From: Ananas comosus
Taxonomy: Eukaryota; Streptophyta; Magnoliopsida; Poales; Bromeliaceae
DNA length: 64,000 bases
Direction of reading: 5' to 3'
Assembly: GCF_001540865.1 (NCBI RefSeq)
Contig: NC_033636.1
Location: 301,778-365,777 of the forward strand
A program made the position numbers and the translations under genes. The notes beneath the pieces were generated by a model that was given only the letters and a program-made list of their open reading frames with translations, had not been told where the DNA came from and did no database searches. Positions within the stretch are counted from its first letter, which is position 1. Every line of letters starts with the position of its first letter. Shown here piece by piece: positions 19,651 through 32,527 of the stretch.

Positions 19651-22600
19651 TGCTCGCATGCTATCTCAAGTTCTTGTTTATCCGTCACCTTACCTTAATC
19701 TGCCACTGCTGTAAAACTGGAGAAATTAAACTATCCCTTCAGAGTTGCAACCTGGGACTAGTAATTATTTGTTTAAAAATGTGTCGATAGATAATCCCTG
19801 TAGTATTGCGGTATCACGACTTGGTCTCGGTACTATTCGATCAAACAGTCCCAGATTGACCATACTCATTCTGTTGTTTTGTTTCATCTTTTTGATGAAG
19901 CAGATCAAATTTCTCTTAATGGTTAGAGTGTAAAGCGTAACATATGTGAGAGTTTAGGCCGGACTAGGTGTTTGAGTGAAAAGTGGCTGCGATGTGTACT
20001 GGGATTACCCCTGCGTCTTACCCAATCCATTTATTGGAACCAAAATGCTAGATCTGCTGTAAGTCGGTCTTCCCGAGTGCAGATTAGATTGAGAATTTGA
20101 GATTCTTGAATGAAAAAAGCTTGATCAGCCAAAGAATTATTCATGAGATAAATCTTTCGTCATTCCCTGCTATACATAGAAAATGATAGAGAAAGAAGGA
20201 ACAGGTTTTCCCTCTGGATGAGTTTTTTAGCTTATTCTGGCTCTGTTAGCGATCAAAGTTTGGATCAGACTGGTTCGTGTCACTTTGGGACCAAAAGTTA
20301 GAGAAGGAAGCACCAAACTTGCCCACCAAACTTGCCCATATTTACCTAAGTTAGTTATCATGGTATTATCAGATTTCTAGAAGATATGATTTTGGGGCTT
20401 GAGATGAGGTCACATTGATATAATGGGTTTGTGTATATAGTAGGTATTCAGCTTATCCTTTTATGTATTCAGTTTAGGTCCCGCTTTTTTCTTTGTTTGT
20501 TGGGCTTAACCGCTTAAGTTGTTTCACTTAGTCATTCTTAGATGTAAACTCCGATTCCTACTTTCTTTAAATTAGTTCCTTCTCGGTGGCTATCCATGTT
20601 TTAAGTTAAAGTATTCTTAGATAGATATATTCTGATTCTTTTTTCTGCTTGTGGGTTTTTTGGCTGTTGGTTTTGTTGTTTGAAGTTCTTTTATCAGTGC
20701 ATGCAACTATAGAATTGTCCTTTTCTTGCTAATGGCATTGTATATTGTATAATCAATAGGCTCAGTTAAAACATCTCCCTTTATGGCTAAACTATTCGCA
20801 TTAAATCAGATCAGTTGTTTGTCTATTATCTATTTATTTAATTTTGGGTGTTTATTTTGGAGTTGAGCTAGGGTGTTTTTAGAAGCGGGGGTCTCCATAC
20901 TTTCAATTTATTTTTATTGATGGGACTTCTGAACTGACTATCAACTTCGTTAGACTCAATCTGGAGTATGTGAGGTCCTTGGATTATAAATTTTGCGATT
21001 TTTGGATATTATTTTTCTAGTGATCGAGTGGTCTCAAAATGAACAGTTAAAAATAAAAATTTTATAAAATGTGATGATACAATGCTAAAGTTTTAGATCA
21101 AGAATTATTGATCTTACATTATACAGTATAAAATTTTTTCTACCAAATTTTATTCATAATATTTCTTGACCGCTAAACTTGCAAATGACTCATGGTAACC
21201 ATTAATGATTTTGAGCCCTTTTAATCACTAGGTAAATGATATCAAAAAATTATAAAATTTATCGTTTAGAGATTTCAAATACTCCAGATCAACTCTAACT
21301 GAGTTGATCATTATTTCGGAAATCCATCATCAAAAACAATTTGGAAGCGCGGGCTTCTAAAAGCACCCCAGATCAACTATTTATTTTGAGCGGATTCCTT
21401 TTTTTATCTTCTTTTTTTCTTTGTGACTATGTATGGGACTGTGTTTGTGACTATGTAATAGAATTCGTATTATGAGTAATTTTGAGGTTCTTCTGATTCA
21501 TAGCTGACCTCATTCATCTTGACTGCAGATTTTCTAACCTTTTTGGGTTATTCACGCAAGTCTTTTTCTCATTTGGTTTTGGTAATTATACTATTGGTGC
21601 AACATTGTCCTTTTCCTTTGACTGCTTTATGTGCTTTTCGTATTCATTAGTGATGGGATTGGTTCACATCATTTTCTTCCTAATGTTTTGATTACTTAAT
21701 TGATTAGCTCAAACATTTTGCACTTAGTGCATCCCTGTTGTCCTTGCTTCTTAATTTGTCCCTTGTATTCAGAAGTGCTCCCATGGCTGCATGCTGCAAA
21801 ATCAGATGTATACTTAATTGTGAGCCCTTCCATGTTATAGAAGTTAATAGATGCAAATTTATGGCCTTTCTTTTTGAACTATCCTTGTCGACGTTCCAAT
21901 ATAGATGAAGCAGAGAGTTTTGCAGATTGGTGTATTTTGATACATCATTGTTATCTGTCTCAGCTGGGCTCATGAACGGTGACTAGACAAAATCTCAAAG
22001 ATAATGTCTATATATTAGCAATAAAGCACATGCATATGGAACTTTACTCTGGGTATGTTTGATCGCAAATCTGTCAAAAAAACTCTGATCGCATTGTGCG
22101 AAAACTTCTCATAGTTCCAAACGTTTGCTATCATTGGAGCAAACATGCCAATTTACTTGGTTCGCACTGAGAAATTCTAGTCATTTCAGTGGTATTCTGA
22201 TAGTTTCCGTCGACATTAAGGATTCAAACATTTTATATTTGTAAGCAGTAGCTTGTCAGTTTCTTACCTTCTTATCATGCAAGTTTCTAGCTTGTTTTCT
22301 CATCTAGTTTTTGAATGCTTTTTGTGGACCTCACTTTTTCTGATGAGTTTAGACCTGGCCAGTTGATGTTATTCTCTGATTAACCTTCATAATATCCTAT
22401 GTATGATGATCATTCAGCTTTTGATAACATGCAATTAGGTAGAGACGCAGAGCGTTATTCCTGTGAGTGAGTTGTGACTAGTGGAGAAACGATGCAATAG
22501 TGAATCTTCTTTTGCTTGAGATTCATTTTCATACAACAAGAATCGATAGTTTCAGCATCTAAAGTTCTTTGGTGTCACCAAATTTTCCTGTTTAAATATG

Positions 22601-24515
22601 AAAACAGTGGTGCAGATAATTAGTTGGATGTTATTAGTAGGTTTATCTTGCATATCCGGGACTATCTAGATATGGTGATGATGCTCCATATCTTTTATGT
22701 AAACTTCGAACTGCAATAAACTCTTTGTTGGGTTTGTCAGAATGTCAGATTTCACCAGTTCAACTTTTGCTATGGTTGCTTGGCCATTATGCGCCAAAGC
22801 TTCCGTGTTTATCTCCAAACCTGTTAGCACAAAGTTGACAATTTCTCTCCTTAGGAAACTCACGATAGCGGCCCTCCAATATTGTGTACAATTGTTGGAT
22901 AATTTTTTTTCTTTTGTTTGTTGCTATCCATATAAAGAAAACTTATTTTCCCTTTCATTCTGTTAGCAATAGATAGATAGTTCGTGTTTTTCAATTTGTG
23001 AATACTCGAGTTGTGATAGATGGATTAATTCGATAGCTGTTGAGAGACTAGAAGTTATTGGCCATTTTAACTTGTTTTAATGCGAGATTAATTACGATCC
23101 TGTTGTTTCTGCAGGACAATAGGTAAACCTTGAAGTTCCATAATCATTTTCAACTGTAAGGAATGGCTGCCTGACAGATATCAATGCCTTCAATCAGCTT
23201 CTGCGTTTTCCTTATTTGTTTTCTTTTTTTTTTTTTCTCCTGAATATTAGAGGTGGACTTACTTTGAACATAAATCAAGGTGTTTTGTAACTTGGGATAT
23301 GTTTAAATGTTCTCAAAGTTTTAGATTTTAGTCGCAGCGCCTTTACCAACCTGGCTGTTGATGGTGCTTTGATCCTTGGGAAATTGGGGTCTGTTTGGTG
23401 TGCTGTAGAGTGTAGTTTTGTTCAAGTATTGTTTGAGTAGAGTTATTCTGAGAAATACTATATTGAGATTCCGCCGGTCGGCTTCTCTTTGAAGTTTGAA
23501 GTAGGATTAGAGGTTTCAATTTTGAGCCTCGATGTTTCAATTTTTGTTCACCAACAACTAAAAGCACCAGCTGGGTAGTATTTGTACAGCACTCTGAGCC
23601 TGTAATTTAATGGTAAGTAAATTCCCCTAAATTTTATCTACTTTTATTACATATTAAAACATATAAATTTTGTTGATAATAAATGATTAATATATTACTG
23701 GAGTCATCATAAAATAAATTTTGCAGTACTCCTAATTAACAAACTAAAATAAGTCGTACAGAAAAGTATAACAACTTAAGATGCAAAGGTCTTCGACAAC
23801 ACCCGATGAGAATGCGTATTGTGGGGGTAAACCAACACAATTTTCAAACGTAAATGCTTTGGCCACGCATAAATTTTATAATTGTTTACCTACGCGGACG
23901 TCCGTGACACTTTTGTTGACTACTATAATTACTCGATTCTTGTGATTTATTTTTTAAGAAAATGTTAAATCTTTATTAATTTAATTAACCATCATGATTA
24001 TATAAAGCACCCGAGGCATCAAATCTAGCAATCCGAGTTAAGATCTGAAGGCGTGGAACTGGAAACAACCCAGATACAATTTAAATGAATCTGGCTTTAG
24101 GTGGCTACGCAGTCGACAACTTTGTTGGCTTTTCGGAGTTTTCTAGTTTTGAAGACTTTATCACTGCTTGGCCTGATGCAACAAAGTTCTTTCCTTCCGA
24201 AACATACAAATTCTTATTCCCATTCGAAAGGAATTGACAACAAAACCCCCTTTTTTTTTTTCTTTTTTTCTTTTTTTTTTTTTCAAATCGAGTTTTATTG
24301 ACGGGATCGATCTAATTCTCTCATAGCGAGCATATAGCACGAGGGGTCTGCAGACTCTGCACACGATTTTTTCTTTTCTTTTTTATTTTCAAAAAAAAGA
24401 AAAAAGAAAAAAAGGAATCAACAATCCTTGACCCCACGGACGAGAGCGCTGCGCGACCCATCGCGACCGCGACCCATCTTTTACCGGTCCCGCCAGCCCG
24501 GGCCCGGGGGAAGAG
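19651..24515. other. Intergenic region downstream of LOR; no supported gene
   Basis: About 4.9 kb of AT-rich sequence. Apart from one MITE (20861-21379, listed separately) I see only short unconvincing open frames. The first few hundred bases should contain the LOR 3'UTR. Around 23.39-23.6 kb a GGTCTGTTTGG word resembles a Tourist-type end, but no partner end was found. Confidence 0.5.
20861..21379. mobile_element. Foldback MITE, family M1
   Basis: The left end AGTTGAGCTAGGGTGTTTTT pairs with the right end, which reads AGTTGATCTGGGGTGCTTTT on the other strand. The arms extend inward over about 200 bp with the words TCTGGAGTATGTGAGG and TCTGGAGTATTTGAAA. Related elements lie at 57431-57968 and 58410-58950, with a half copy at 59212-59398. 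Confidence 0.7.
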
Positions 24516-24691
24516 GGACTCCTCTTCTTGCTGCTTCTTTCTGCTGTCTGCCCTCGTCACTCTTTTGTCCTTTCAAATTCTCATCCCAGTCGTCACCACC
24601 TCTTTCCCCTTCTCTTTCTCATTCTCTTTCTCCTTCTCTTGCTCAGTCGCCCGCCCGCCCGCCCGCCCGCCCGCCAGAGAGAGAGACACAC
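24516..24691 (+). other. Upstream copy of the KIX-gene 5'UTR (empty hAT site)
   Basis: This matches 25276-25455: CTCCTCTTCTTGCTGCTTCT, then TTTCAAATTCTCATCCCAGT, then the (GCCC)n run and the GA-rich end before the start codon. It is cut at a single N (24692) before any coding sequence. It is probably another version of the same promoter/5'UTR. Confidence 0.75.
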
Positions 24692-24692
24692 N

Positions 24693-24697
24693 AGCTC

Positions 24698-24766
<69 letters not shown>

Positions 24767-25277
24767 AATATAATGTATTTTAATTATATATAGGCTTTAA
24801 TTTAATTTGGGCCATTATTGTTGGCCTATAAAATAAACACAACAAGTACAACCGTGCAATTGAGCCCAACTCTAAATTTACATAACACACTCTCTCTTTC
24901 AGACTTTTATTATTGCACATAACCCTAAAACATGATAACATTCAAATTCCCAAATCCCCAATTTTTTTCCCTCTCTCTCTCTCTATATGACCCTAGCTCA
25001 CATTTCTTATAATTATTTTGTATTTTGAACTATTGAACATGTTGCATCAAATTATAGGTAATGTTCTATAAAAATTAAGCTATTGATTATATAATGTTGA
25101 CAATTTCAATCGGCTCGTTTAGAGCTCGAGCTCGGCTCGACTCGAAATTAGGCTCGCTCGAGCTCGGCTCGAATTGATTTCAAGCCGAGCTTGAGCCTAG
25201 ATTTAGGCTCGAAATTAATTTCAAGCCGAATTTGAGCTGACATAAGCTCGCTCGAGCTCGGCTCGTTTCCACCCCTA
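24693..25277. mobile_element. hAT-like element fragment with GAGCTCGGCTCG words
   Basis: It begins after the single N with a (TC)n/(TA)n tract. Its right part is full of AGCTCGAGCTCGGCTCG-type words and ends CCACCCCTA at 25277, the usual right end of plant hAT elements (TAGGGGTG on the other strand). The next 8 bases, CTCCTCTT, are a possible target duplication. The upstream copy shows the uninterrupted site at 24519-24526. The left end is not visible. Confidence 0.55.
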
Positions 25278-25468
25278 CTCCTCTTCTTGCTGCTTCTTTC
25301 TGCTGTCTGCCCTCGTCACTCTTTAGTCCTTTCAAATTCTCATCCCAGTCGTTACCACCTCTCTCTTTCCCCTTCTCTTTCTCCTTCTCCTTCTCCTTCT
25401 CTTGCTCAGTCGCCCGCCCGCCCGCCCGCCCGCCCGCCAGAGAGAGAGAGACACACACACACAGAGAG

Positions 25469-25913
25469 ATGCCTCGTCCGGGGCCGCGGCCGTACGAGTG
25501 CGTCCGGCGGGCGTGGCACAGCGACCGCCACCAGCCCATGCGCGGATCCCTCATCCAGGAGATCTTCAGGTCCTCATCATCTCTATCCCTCCTCCTCCTC
25601 CTCCTCCTCCTCCTCTTTCTCTTCGCTTTCCTTTATTATTGATTATTGATTATTGATTATTGATTATTGATGAGGGAAAAATTTGGGGGGATAGGGTAGC
25701 GAACGAGGCGCACAGCGCGGCGACGCGGAAGAACAGGGAGTGGCAGGAGAAGCTGCCGTTCGTGGTGTTCAAGGCGGAGGAGATCATGTACTCGAAGGCC
25801 AACTCCGAGGCCGAGTACATGGACCTCTCCACCCTCTGGGACCGCGCCAACGACGCCATCGACACCATCATCCGCAAGGACGACTCCTCCTCCTCCTCCT
25901 CCCCCCCCCCCCC
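25469..25913 (+). pseudogene. KIX-domain protein gene, first copy (exons 1-2, cut by a gap)
   Basis: Exon 1 (25469-25569) codes for MPRPGPRPYECVRRAWHSDR and on to QEIF plus two bases of Arg. The intron is short and T/C-rich. Exon 2 starts at 25695 and gives VANEAHSAATRKNREWQEKL, then KAEEIMYSKANSEAEYMDL, then LWDRANDAIDTIIRKDDSSS, and runs into a C run and a 7-N gap (25914-25920). This copy has the complete KIX-like three-helix segment (WHSDRHQ... IMYSKANSEAEY...) but lacks the C-terminal exon. It looks like the missing half of the gene that follows the gap. Confidence 0.85.
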
Positions 25914-25920
25914 NNNNNNN
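25914..25920. other. Assembly gap, 7 N
   Basis: Follows a (TCC)n and poly-C tract. The sequence after the gap restarts in the KIX-gene 5'UTR. Confidence 0.99.
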
Positions 25921-25998
25921 TTCTCCTTCTCTTGCTCAGTCGCCCGCCCGCCCGCCCGCCCGCCCGCCAGAGAGAGAGAGACACACACACACAGAGAG

Positions 25999-27314
25999 AT
26001 GCCTCGACCGGGGCCGCGGCCGTACGAGTGCGTCCGGCGGGCGTGGCACAGCGACCGCCACCAGCCCATGCGCGGATCCCTCATCCAGGAGATCTTCAGG
26101 TCCTCATCATCCCTATCCCTCCTCCTCCTCCTCCTCCTCTTTCTCTTCGCTTCCCTTTATTATTGATTTTTGATTATTGATTATTGATGAGGGAAAAATT
26201 TGGGGGATAGGGTAGCGAACGAGGCGCACAGCGCGGCGACGCGGAAGAACAGGGAGTGGCAGGAGAAGCTGCCGTTCGTGGTGTTCAAGGCGGAGGAGAT
26301 CATGTACTCCAAGGCCTGCATCGAAGGTAGTACCGATCATTTCATTTCCTGCAGGCAAAGCCAAATCTGTTTTGCCCTGCCTCCTCCTGCTGCTTCTTCT
26401 TCTTCTTCCGCTCTCCTGATCTCCTAATCTCCTAATCTCGCCTCTCCTCCTCCTCGTCACTTTCTTCGTTGTGTGCAGCTGCGCTTAATCTGGGCTGTAT
26501 TCCGAGAAGAGCTTCCAGGAGCCAGCGCCACAGCAACCCAGGCTGCTATCTCAGCTCCACTGCCAAGTACAGCGCGCCCATCTCTCTTAAGATCCCCGAC
26601 GGTAGCAAAGTGCACCCAGGAATGGGAATGGGAATGGGATCATCCTCCGCCCTGCACCTCCAGTCATCTTCCCCCGACTCTACCAATCTCGCAAGCTCTG
26701 CTTCCTGGTACTCGCCTGTGCTGAGATCAGCCGCTCCAAATTCTGCCCCCCCCTGCAGTCTCTCCTCCGTCTTCAACGCTTCTTCCGAGCCTACGACTTC
26801 CCGAGCCGTCATTAGTTATGGATCGCCGCCGCTTTCTTCGAACCCCTCTGTTGATCCCTACAAAGATGGGCCGGCAATCCCCGTGGAGACCGGCAACTTG
26901 CCTGAGTTCGGCCGCATGTACCCGTTATGCTACTTCGGCAGCAGCAACGAGAATTCATGCTTCCGGGTGCCTCCTCTTCAGACTCCTTCGGACCATAAAC
27001 AGCAAAATATGGGTGCGGCGGCAGGCAAGACTTTCAAGGGCAAGAGCACCACAAGTTCTTCAAACAATGCTCCGATTGATGTAGAAACGTTCGCGCCCGA
27101 CGGTGGATGCGATTTGTCGCTGCGCTTGGGGTTGCCTTCGCCTACATGGTCGGGTGCGGAGAGCTCTTGGACGGACGAAGTTGAAGATGTAGGATCGAGC
27201 AGTTCTTGTGACGACAGCAGCAAGTTCTATGACCCATCCCCGTGTAGAGCGAGAGCCGTGAACATTGAAAGGTCGATTACTCCTGCAGAGGACAAATGCT
27301 TTGAGTTCTTCTAA
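25999..27314 (+). CDS. KIX-domain transcription co-regulator-like protein, second copy (internal deletion)
   Basis: Plant proteins starting MPRPGPRPYECVRRAWHSDR have an N-terminal KIX-like domain, a module that binds activation domains; a nuclear regulatory role is inferred from that. The CDS joins 25999-26099, 26211-26326 and 26479-27314, with consistent phases: AG|G for Arg, then GAA G|CT. The domain matches the CBP/MED15 KIX pattern (RRxWH, then MYSKAxS). In this copy MYSKA is followed directly by CIEAALNLGC, so the NSEAEYMDLSTLWDRAND segment found in the first copy is missing, removing the last KIX helix while keeping the frame. The C-terminal exon is Ser/Pro-rich with FGRMYPLCYFGS, DGGCDLSLRLGLP (EAR-like LxLxL) and EDKCFEFF at the end. 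The deletion may be an assembly collapse. Confidence 0.85.
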
Positions 27315-30300
27315 ATAGATTCTGCAGAATGGCGCTGAACTCGTTCTTAATTCAGTGGGATCTCAGTAAGTTGCTTCTTTTTCCACCCTAGATGATGCAT
27401 GCCTATTGCTTTGAGGTAATGGAACGTTGTCGAACGCCCTTATTCTTTGCTGTATCGCTAGTAGCTACTATGCCAGAGTAAATAGTTCCTCCTTGCAAGC
27501 TGCTTGGTATTTATGCCCGCTTATGTAGCGTATGATATCGTCTTCTGCTATATACTAAGAAATAAAGTCACTGGATGCTTTTTGAGCAAATTCATAATTG
27601 TAGTCTCTTAGTAAATTTCATAATTAGTTCTCTAATAAATATGAGTAACACATTATGGTGAAGAAAAATGTCTGGCCTTAGGTGATGTTTCTTGAGCAAT
27701 ATTTTGATCTCGCCGATATGACATCTCTGTATGCTACATCCACTTTGTTGCTAGTTGTCCTTTATTGTTTCCTTTGTTTTAGATGGCTGTTGCTAACCTC
27801 AAAATTTTGGTTGGTCCCCTTGGCGTCTCAAATCTCAGCCATGCAAATGATCATTGCCGATTACTAGGATAACCTTTATAATAAATTCACTAGGATCATC
27901 CTGTCGATAAATGTTTGGAAATTTTTTGAACTGAATTAATGGAAATTACTCGTCGCAGCGTCCTCTCAAATAATCTTTTCTGTTGTGTTTCCAACAATTG
28001 TTTTATTAAGTTCCATTTACTTTGAAATCACTTCTTCCATGCTTTGAGACTAAATCTTTTTTTGTTTCTTTTTTCCAATTCAGTCCTGTTACTCTTGTTG
28101 TTTGGTGGTTATTATGTGGATTTACTTTTGTCTTAAATTCAAATATCAATAGCCTCCATCTGACTTTTTCCTTAAAAAAGTGATCTTAAAAAAAAAAAAA
28201 CATTTAGTCAAATAACCCCAACAAAAGTTTATTTGGCAAACTAACCCTATTTTGTCCACTCAACGTCGTCGTGAAGGGAAAAGTGAAAGACGGTGAATCG
28301 TTCACGTATTCATTGAAAGCGGTGGATTATTCACCGTCTTTAGAAACCGCTGAATCATTTACCGCATTTCTATTTTTTTAAGATTGTTTGTGGATTTTTT
28401 GTGTAGGTTATTACGATTTTTCTAGGGTTGTTAGGATTTTATGTGAGTTGTTGGAATTTTTGTGTGGTTGGTAGGATTATAAATTTTAACTGAGAGAGAA
28501 AGGTGAATCCTTCAGTAAAGGAAAAGACTATAAACGATTTACAGCCTTTGTAACCTTTATTAGATATAGTGAACGATTCACTGTCTCCAGTTATTCCTCC
28601 CCCCTAATGCTGAGTTGGACAAAATAGGATTATTTGTCTAATTAAATTTCTAACAGGATTATTTGGCCAAATGTAAATTTTTGTAAGGTTATTTTTTAAA
28701 ACAAAGTCCGCCTCATCTCAATCAACCAGGAAAATGTCTTTTTTTTTAATAGGTTTTTGCAATATCTATCAATTAATCGAATAAGATGTTTTCTTGAAAC
28801 ACTTGTATGTTAACTCATTTCTATGCTATGATCGCTATTTTAATTTTTGTGGAATGTAGTTACATGTGTCCCAATGAATCAAGATAAGATTGATCAACTT
28901 AATTTTTCTTATTTTTTGTTTTTTTTTTGTTCCGGAACATTTGTACTGACTTAGGTGTGTTTTCCCCCCTTTTGATAAGTTTGATGTTTTAATTTTTGTG
29001 AAAGAAAATTTCATTCAGTCTGAGTCGAAAATTGTCTACTAATGAGTGTTTCTGTGGGGTATAAAAAAGTATATAGTGATATAGAGACTTTTGGGCAAAA
29101 TTTGGTTTGTGTGCATTCTGTAAGGATTTATATGTAAATATCTTCTTTTGGGATTATGAATAACAAAGTCAACCTTTTATACATGACAAGGATAATTTTA
29201 ATGATCAGAGCATCAAAAAGATAATGAGTAGAGATGATCGTTATGGCTACAGGAACAAGTGAGGATTGAATGACAAATAACACTATTCTATGACCGACTA
29301 GAGATGTTGTTTTTAAGTTATTATAGAATAATCTGTCTCGACCATAATATGCCGTGGACAATTTGGATAAGTGAAAGAAATGAGAGGGAAGTAGATAGGC
29401 TGGATTTTAAAAAAATTGGAGTAATTTATGGTGGGCTTACTGCAACAAAGACATAGTACAGACTACAGAATAGTTTATGTGAACTTGTAGGATAACAATG
29501 GTTTTGCCCAGGGAAAATGCAACACTTGTTTTCTTTCACTCAAGGGGAAAATAAGGGAAACAAAAGATGGTCGCAGCAGATCTTGGACTCAACTAGCATA
29601 ACCGTGCGCTTGAGTGTTCACACGATGCAGAGGCAGATGTGCTGCAATTGAATTGGTGGTAGCTGATAGGGCAAGGCCTAGCCACAACACACCAGCACTG
29701 ATAGCTTGGACCTGACGGTATTGTGGGGAAGGAAAGAAACGGTGGCCTCTCCAAGTCGAATGATCCTGGCTGGTGAAGTCAAATAGGCATATAAGGCGGC
29801 CGTGGCGGACTGAAAAGTGACAGCAGCTTTGATACAAGAGGTGGGGTCGATGATGGCTTAATTGCTGGTGATGGACGCGCTGGGGTGAAGTGCTATTAGA
29901 TTTGGGTAGTAATAGAACTGAGATTGAGAGACAAAAAAGGGAGAGGAAGAACAAGAAAGAAGAATTGAGAGGCTGAGAGAAGGCATTTGAAGCAGCTGAT
30001 GGGAAGAGGGAGGCTTAAATAGGGTTAGAAATTCCAATTTCTTCTTACAAATTAACTGCACTAATACTCAATATAACCAAACTTGTGACTTGAGCACCCT
30101 GCACTTGGGTTGCATCAAAGGCCACTTAACTCTAATTTTTCCATTTCTTCTGTCAAACAATGGCAAAAGGGTTAAAATTGGCCAAATTGCGGATGAGCTA
30201 GTATAACTCATGAACTAATTTTTGGCCCATACTTGGAAATATGTTCTTTGCCACTTTATTCTTGGATATTCCCCAGGCTATTACAGTCATCTAATCATAT

Positions 30301-32527
30301 TTAATTCATTCTTGAGACTACTATAATAATAGTATAATCTATTTCCAATCCTCTCAAAAATTGGAAGACTCATTTCGTTCTTGGTTATCCCGGGATGTCG
30401 GGAATCAGGATAACCGAGCAGTAGAAAAGTTATCCCTTGAGATTTCATCCCCAAACCGATAAACCAAACTAACCCTTGAGCTTGAATGTTATTTTTTTTG
30501 AGATGAAACATTAACAGTGGATTTTTTAAAAAAATATCATGTCTTAGATGTTTGAGACCAGTTTACAAAGGGACTTGTTATTTCATGAATTGTTATTTGA
30601 CTAGTGCTACCAGAAGAAGCACTATATTCCAATGTCCCCAGCAGTGTCACTTGACACTGCTCAGCAGAAATGGCCACGCCAAATTGGGGCTTATTTTATG
30701 CCCCACAATCTCGTTTTTGATTCCCTCAATAACAGAAGTTCTTGACTTCTTCTGTTTGTGAAACACTAATTGGAGGTGACTGCCATTGACAGCAGAAGCA
30801 CAAGGAGGGCAATACAGGCACCGATAGTACGTTCATTGTTGGTAATCACTAGGAGATATTTGAAGTCGCAAGGTGGAAAATTATGTATGGGTTTGTAACG
30901 AGTAAGGTTGAGAGTTAGAAGGATTCAGTAGCTTATAGAGCAGTTACCTTGCGGATCGTATTTTCTGATTTGAGGCAGTCCTTAGGAGACCCGGGGAAGA
31001 GTTTGGAGAGGTGTTCGAGTTTTAGTCTTACCACTTTACAGACTTAAAAGAGTTCTTTGGGAGATCAGCTAGAGTAGTTGCTTGGTAGTGCCTTTTCTCA
31101 GCTGCTTGAAGGAGTTGCTGTATATTTCAAGGAAATCATCTGTAGTGACTCTTGGAGCCATCAGCTGGCTTTCTAGATCCAAATTTGTTGGTTTGAGAAA
31201 GTCATTTGCGGGTCTAACGTCTGAGATTTATTTGTTTTGAGTAGATGGAGCTTCAGGTTTGTGATTCATGGTGAGGTCTGTCATGAATTGTGATAAAAGC
31301 TGGGGAAAGGCGGTAATTGTTGGAATTGTGGCTTAATTTGCTTGTAGGTCTATGTCAATTGATCAGATCTCTTTCCCAACTGGTTGGGCTAGTGAAAACT
31401 CCTGCCAAGGTTTTCCTCAGAGTATCAGGTAAACTTCCAAGTTTTGTTGAGTGCAATTGTTTCTCCAGAGAAGTTTCTCTGGGGCTTCTACACCTCAGTT
31501 TTGCGATTTGATCAGTTTTCAAATCATTACATAGAGCATTGGACTCGTAGGTTTTAGTGGGTATTCGCTCTTCATTCCATCATTTTGGCATCCATATTGC
31601 TTCGTCTATGTTGTATGGTAGTCTGAAAGGGGCTTGAGTTTGTTGATCGAGGGAATATTGGAGTTTGTAATTTCTCTCCTTTGGGAGTTTCTTTTGAAAG
31701 GGTCCTCAAGAGCTTCCATCTAATTTTGGCACTCATTTTTTATCCTTTAATCTGTGCTTGTATCCTATACTCGTATAACTTGCCTTCTTATCTTTTCTAT
31801 TTTAACACAATTACTATGATCACTGCTAACAGAGTTTAAGGTGCTTATGTATATCTTCTTTTCCTAATTATCTTATTTCCAAAGCATTCTCTGTGTTGTT
31901 ATAGAATACGAGGGTTTGCTAAATCAACTGTCGCTTCTTCCGTCGAAGATGCAATTTACCATAGCGAAGATCGCATGCTTTAGAATTATGTGATGCATGT
32001 TATCCCTCGGTTGCTTTTTCTCTATATATTAATGGTTGGTGGATTGGTGGGTTGGTATATGTTTTAAAGCAACTCCACATGTACTATTAAGAATACAAAG
32101 AATTTGTCGATCATCTTTGTTGTGGTGTGGTCATACATTTTTGCTATGAATCTGTCACTGGAGTTTGTCGCAAGCTTATTCTCGTAGCAGGTTTCAGGTT
32201 GACTGGTGGTTAACTGGCTTCTGATTTCTCTAATCTTCTGTCGCGAGATTACGGATGACGTATTGGCATCCTTTTCCAGAGGAAATTTGTTGGAAAGAAA
32301 AATTCTCGTCTCTGCTCCTATGCATGGAAAGCCATTTTGAAGTGGCCTACATCATGCTGAGATTTTGGGGTAGACCCTCGTATTTTCGCTGATAAAAGTT
32401 CTGTAGGTGTTCCATACTGGGCCGAAGGAACAGAAATATAATTATCGGGTCTTTAATGTTTTACTAGCGGATTCTGATCATGTTTAATAAACATGACAAT
32501 GTTATCAGTAAAAAAATAGTTCTATAA
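27315..32527. other. Intergenic region; KIX-gene 3' flank and undated repeats
   Basis: No protein gene could be supported over 5.2 kb. 28180-28710 is a repeat with inverted ends and is listed separately. 29.4-30.3 kb has, on the minus strand, a TATA-like CCTATTTAAGCC before a pyrimidine-rich leader and a TGTAATAGCC start near 30285, faintly LTR-like but without a matching target duplication. 30.8-31.6 kb is unique-looking with no long frame. Confidence 0.4.
28180..28710. mobile_element. MITE-like repeat with GTGAATCGTTCAC words
   Basis: The ends form a loose inverted repeat: left AACATTTAGTCAAATAACCC, right reading ACATTTGGCCAAATAATCC on the other strand. The interior carries several diverged copies of GACGGTGAATCGTTCACG and related words, shared with the remnant at 2.0 kb and, loosely, the foldback at 38.9 kb. 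Confidence 0.5.

Noticed and set aside
29589..30061. Minus-strand open frames with a signal-peptide-like start
   Set aside because: The frames are short, overlap in different phases, have no recognisable domain and sit in a region with an LTR-like TATA and leader; not enough to call a gene.
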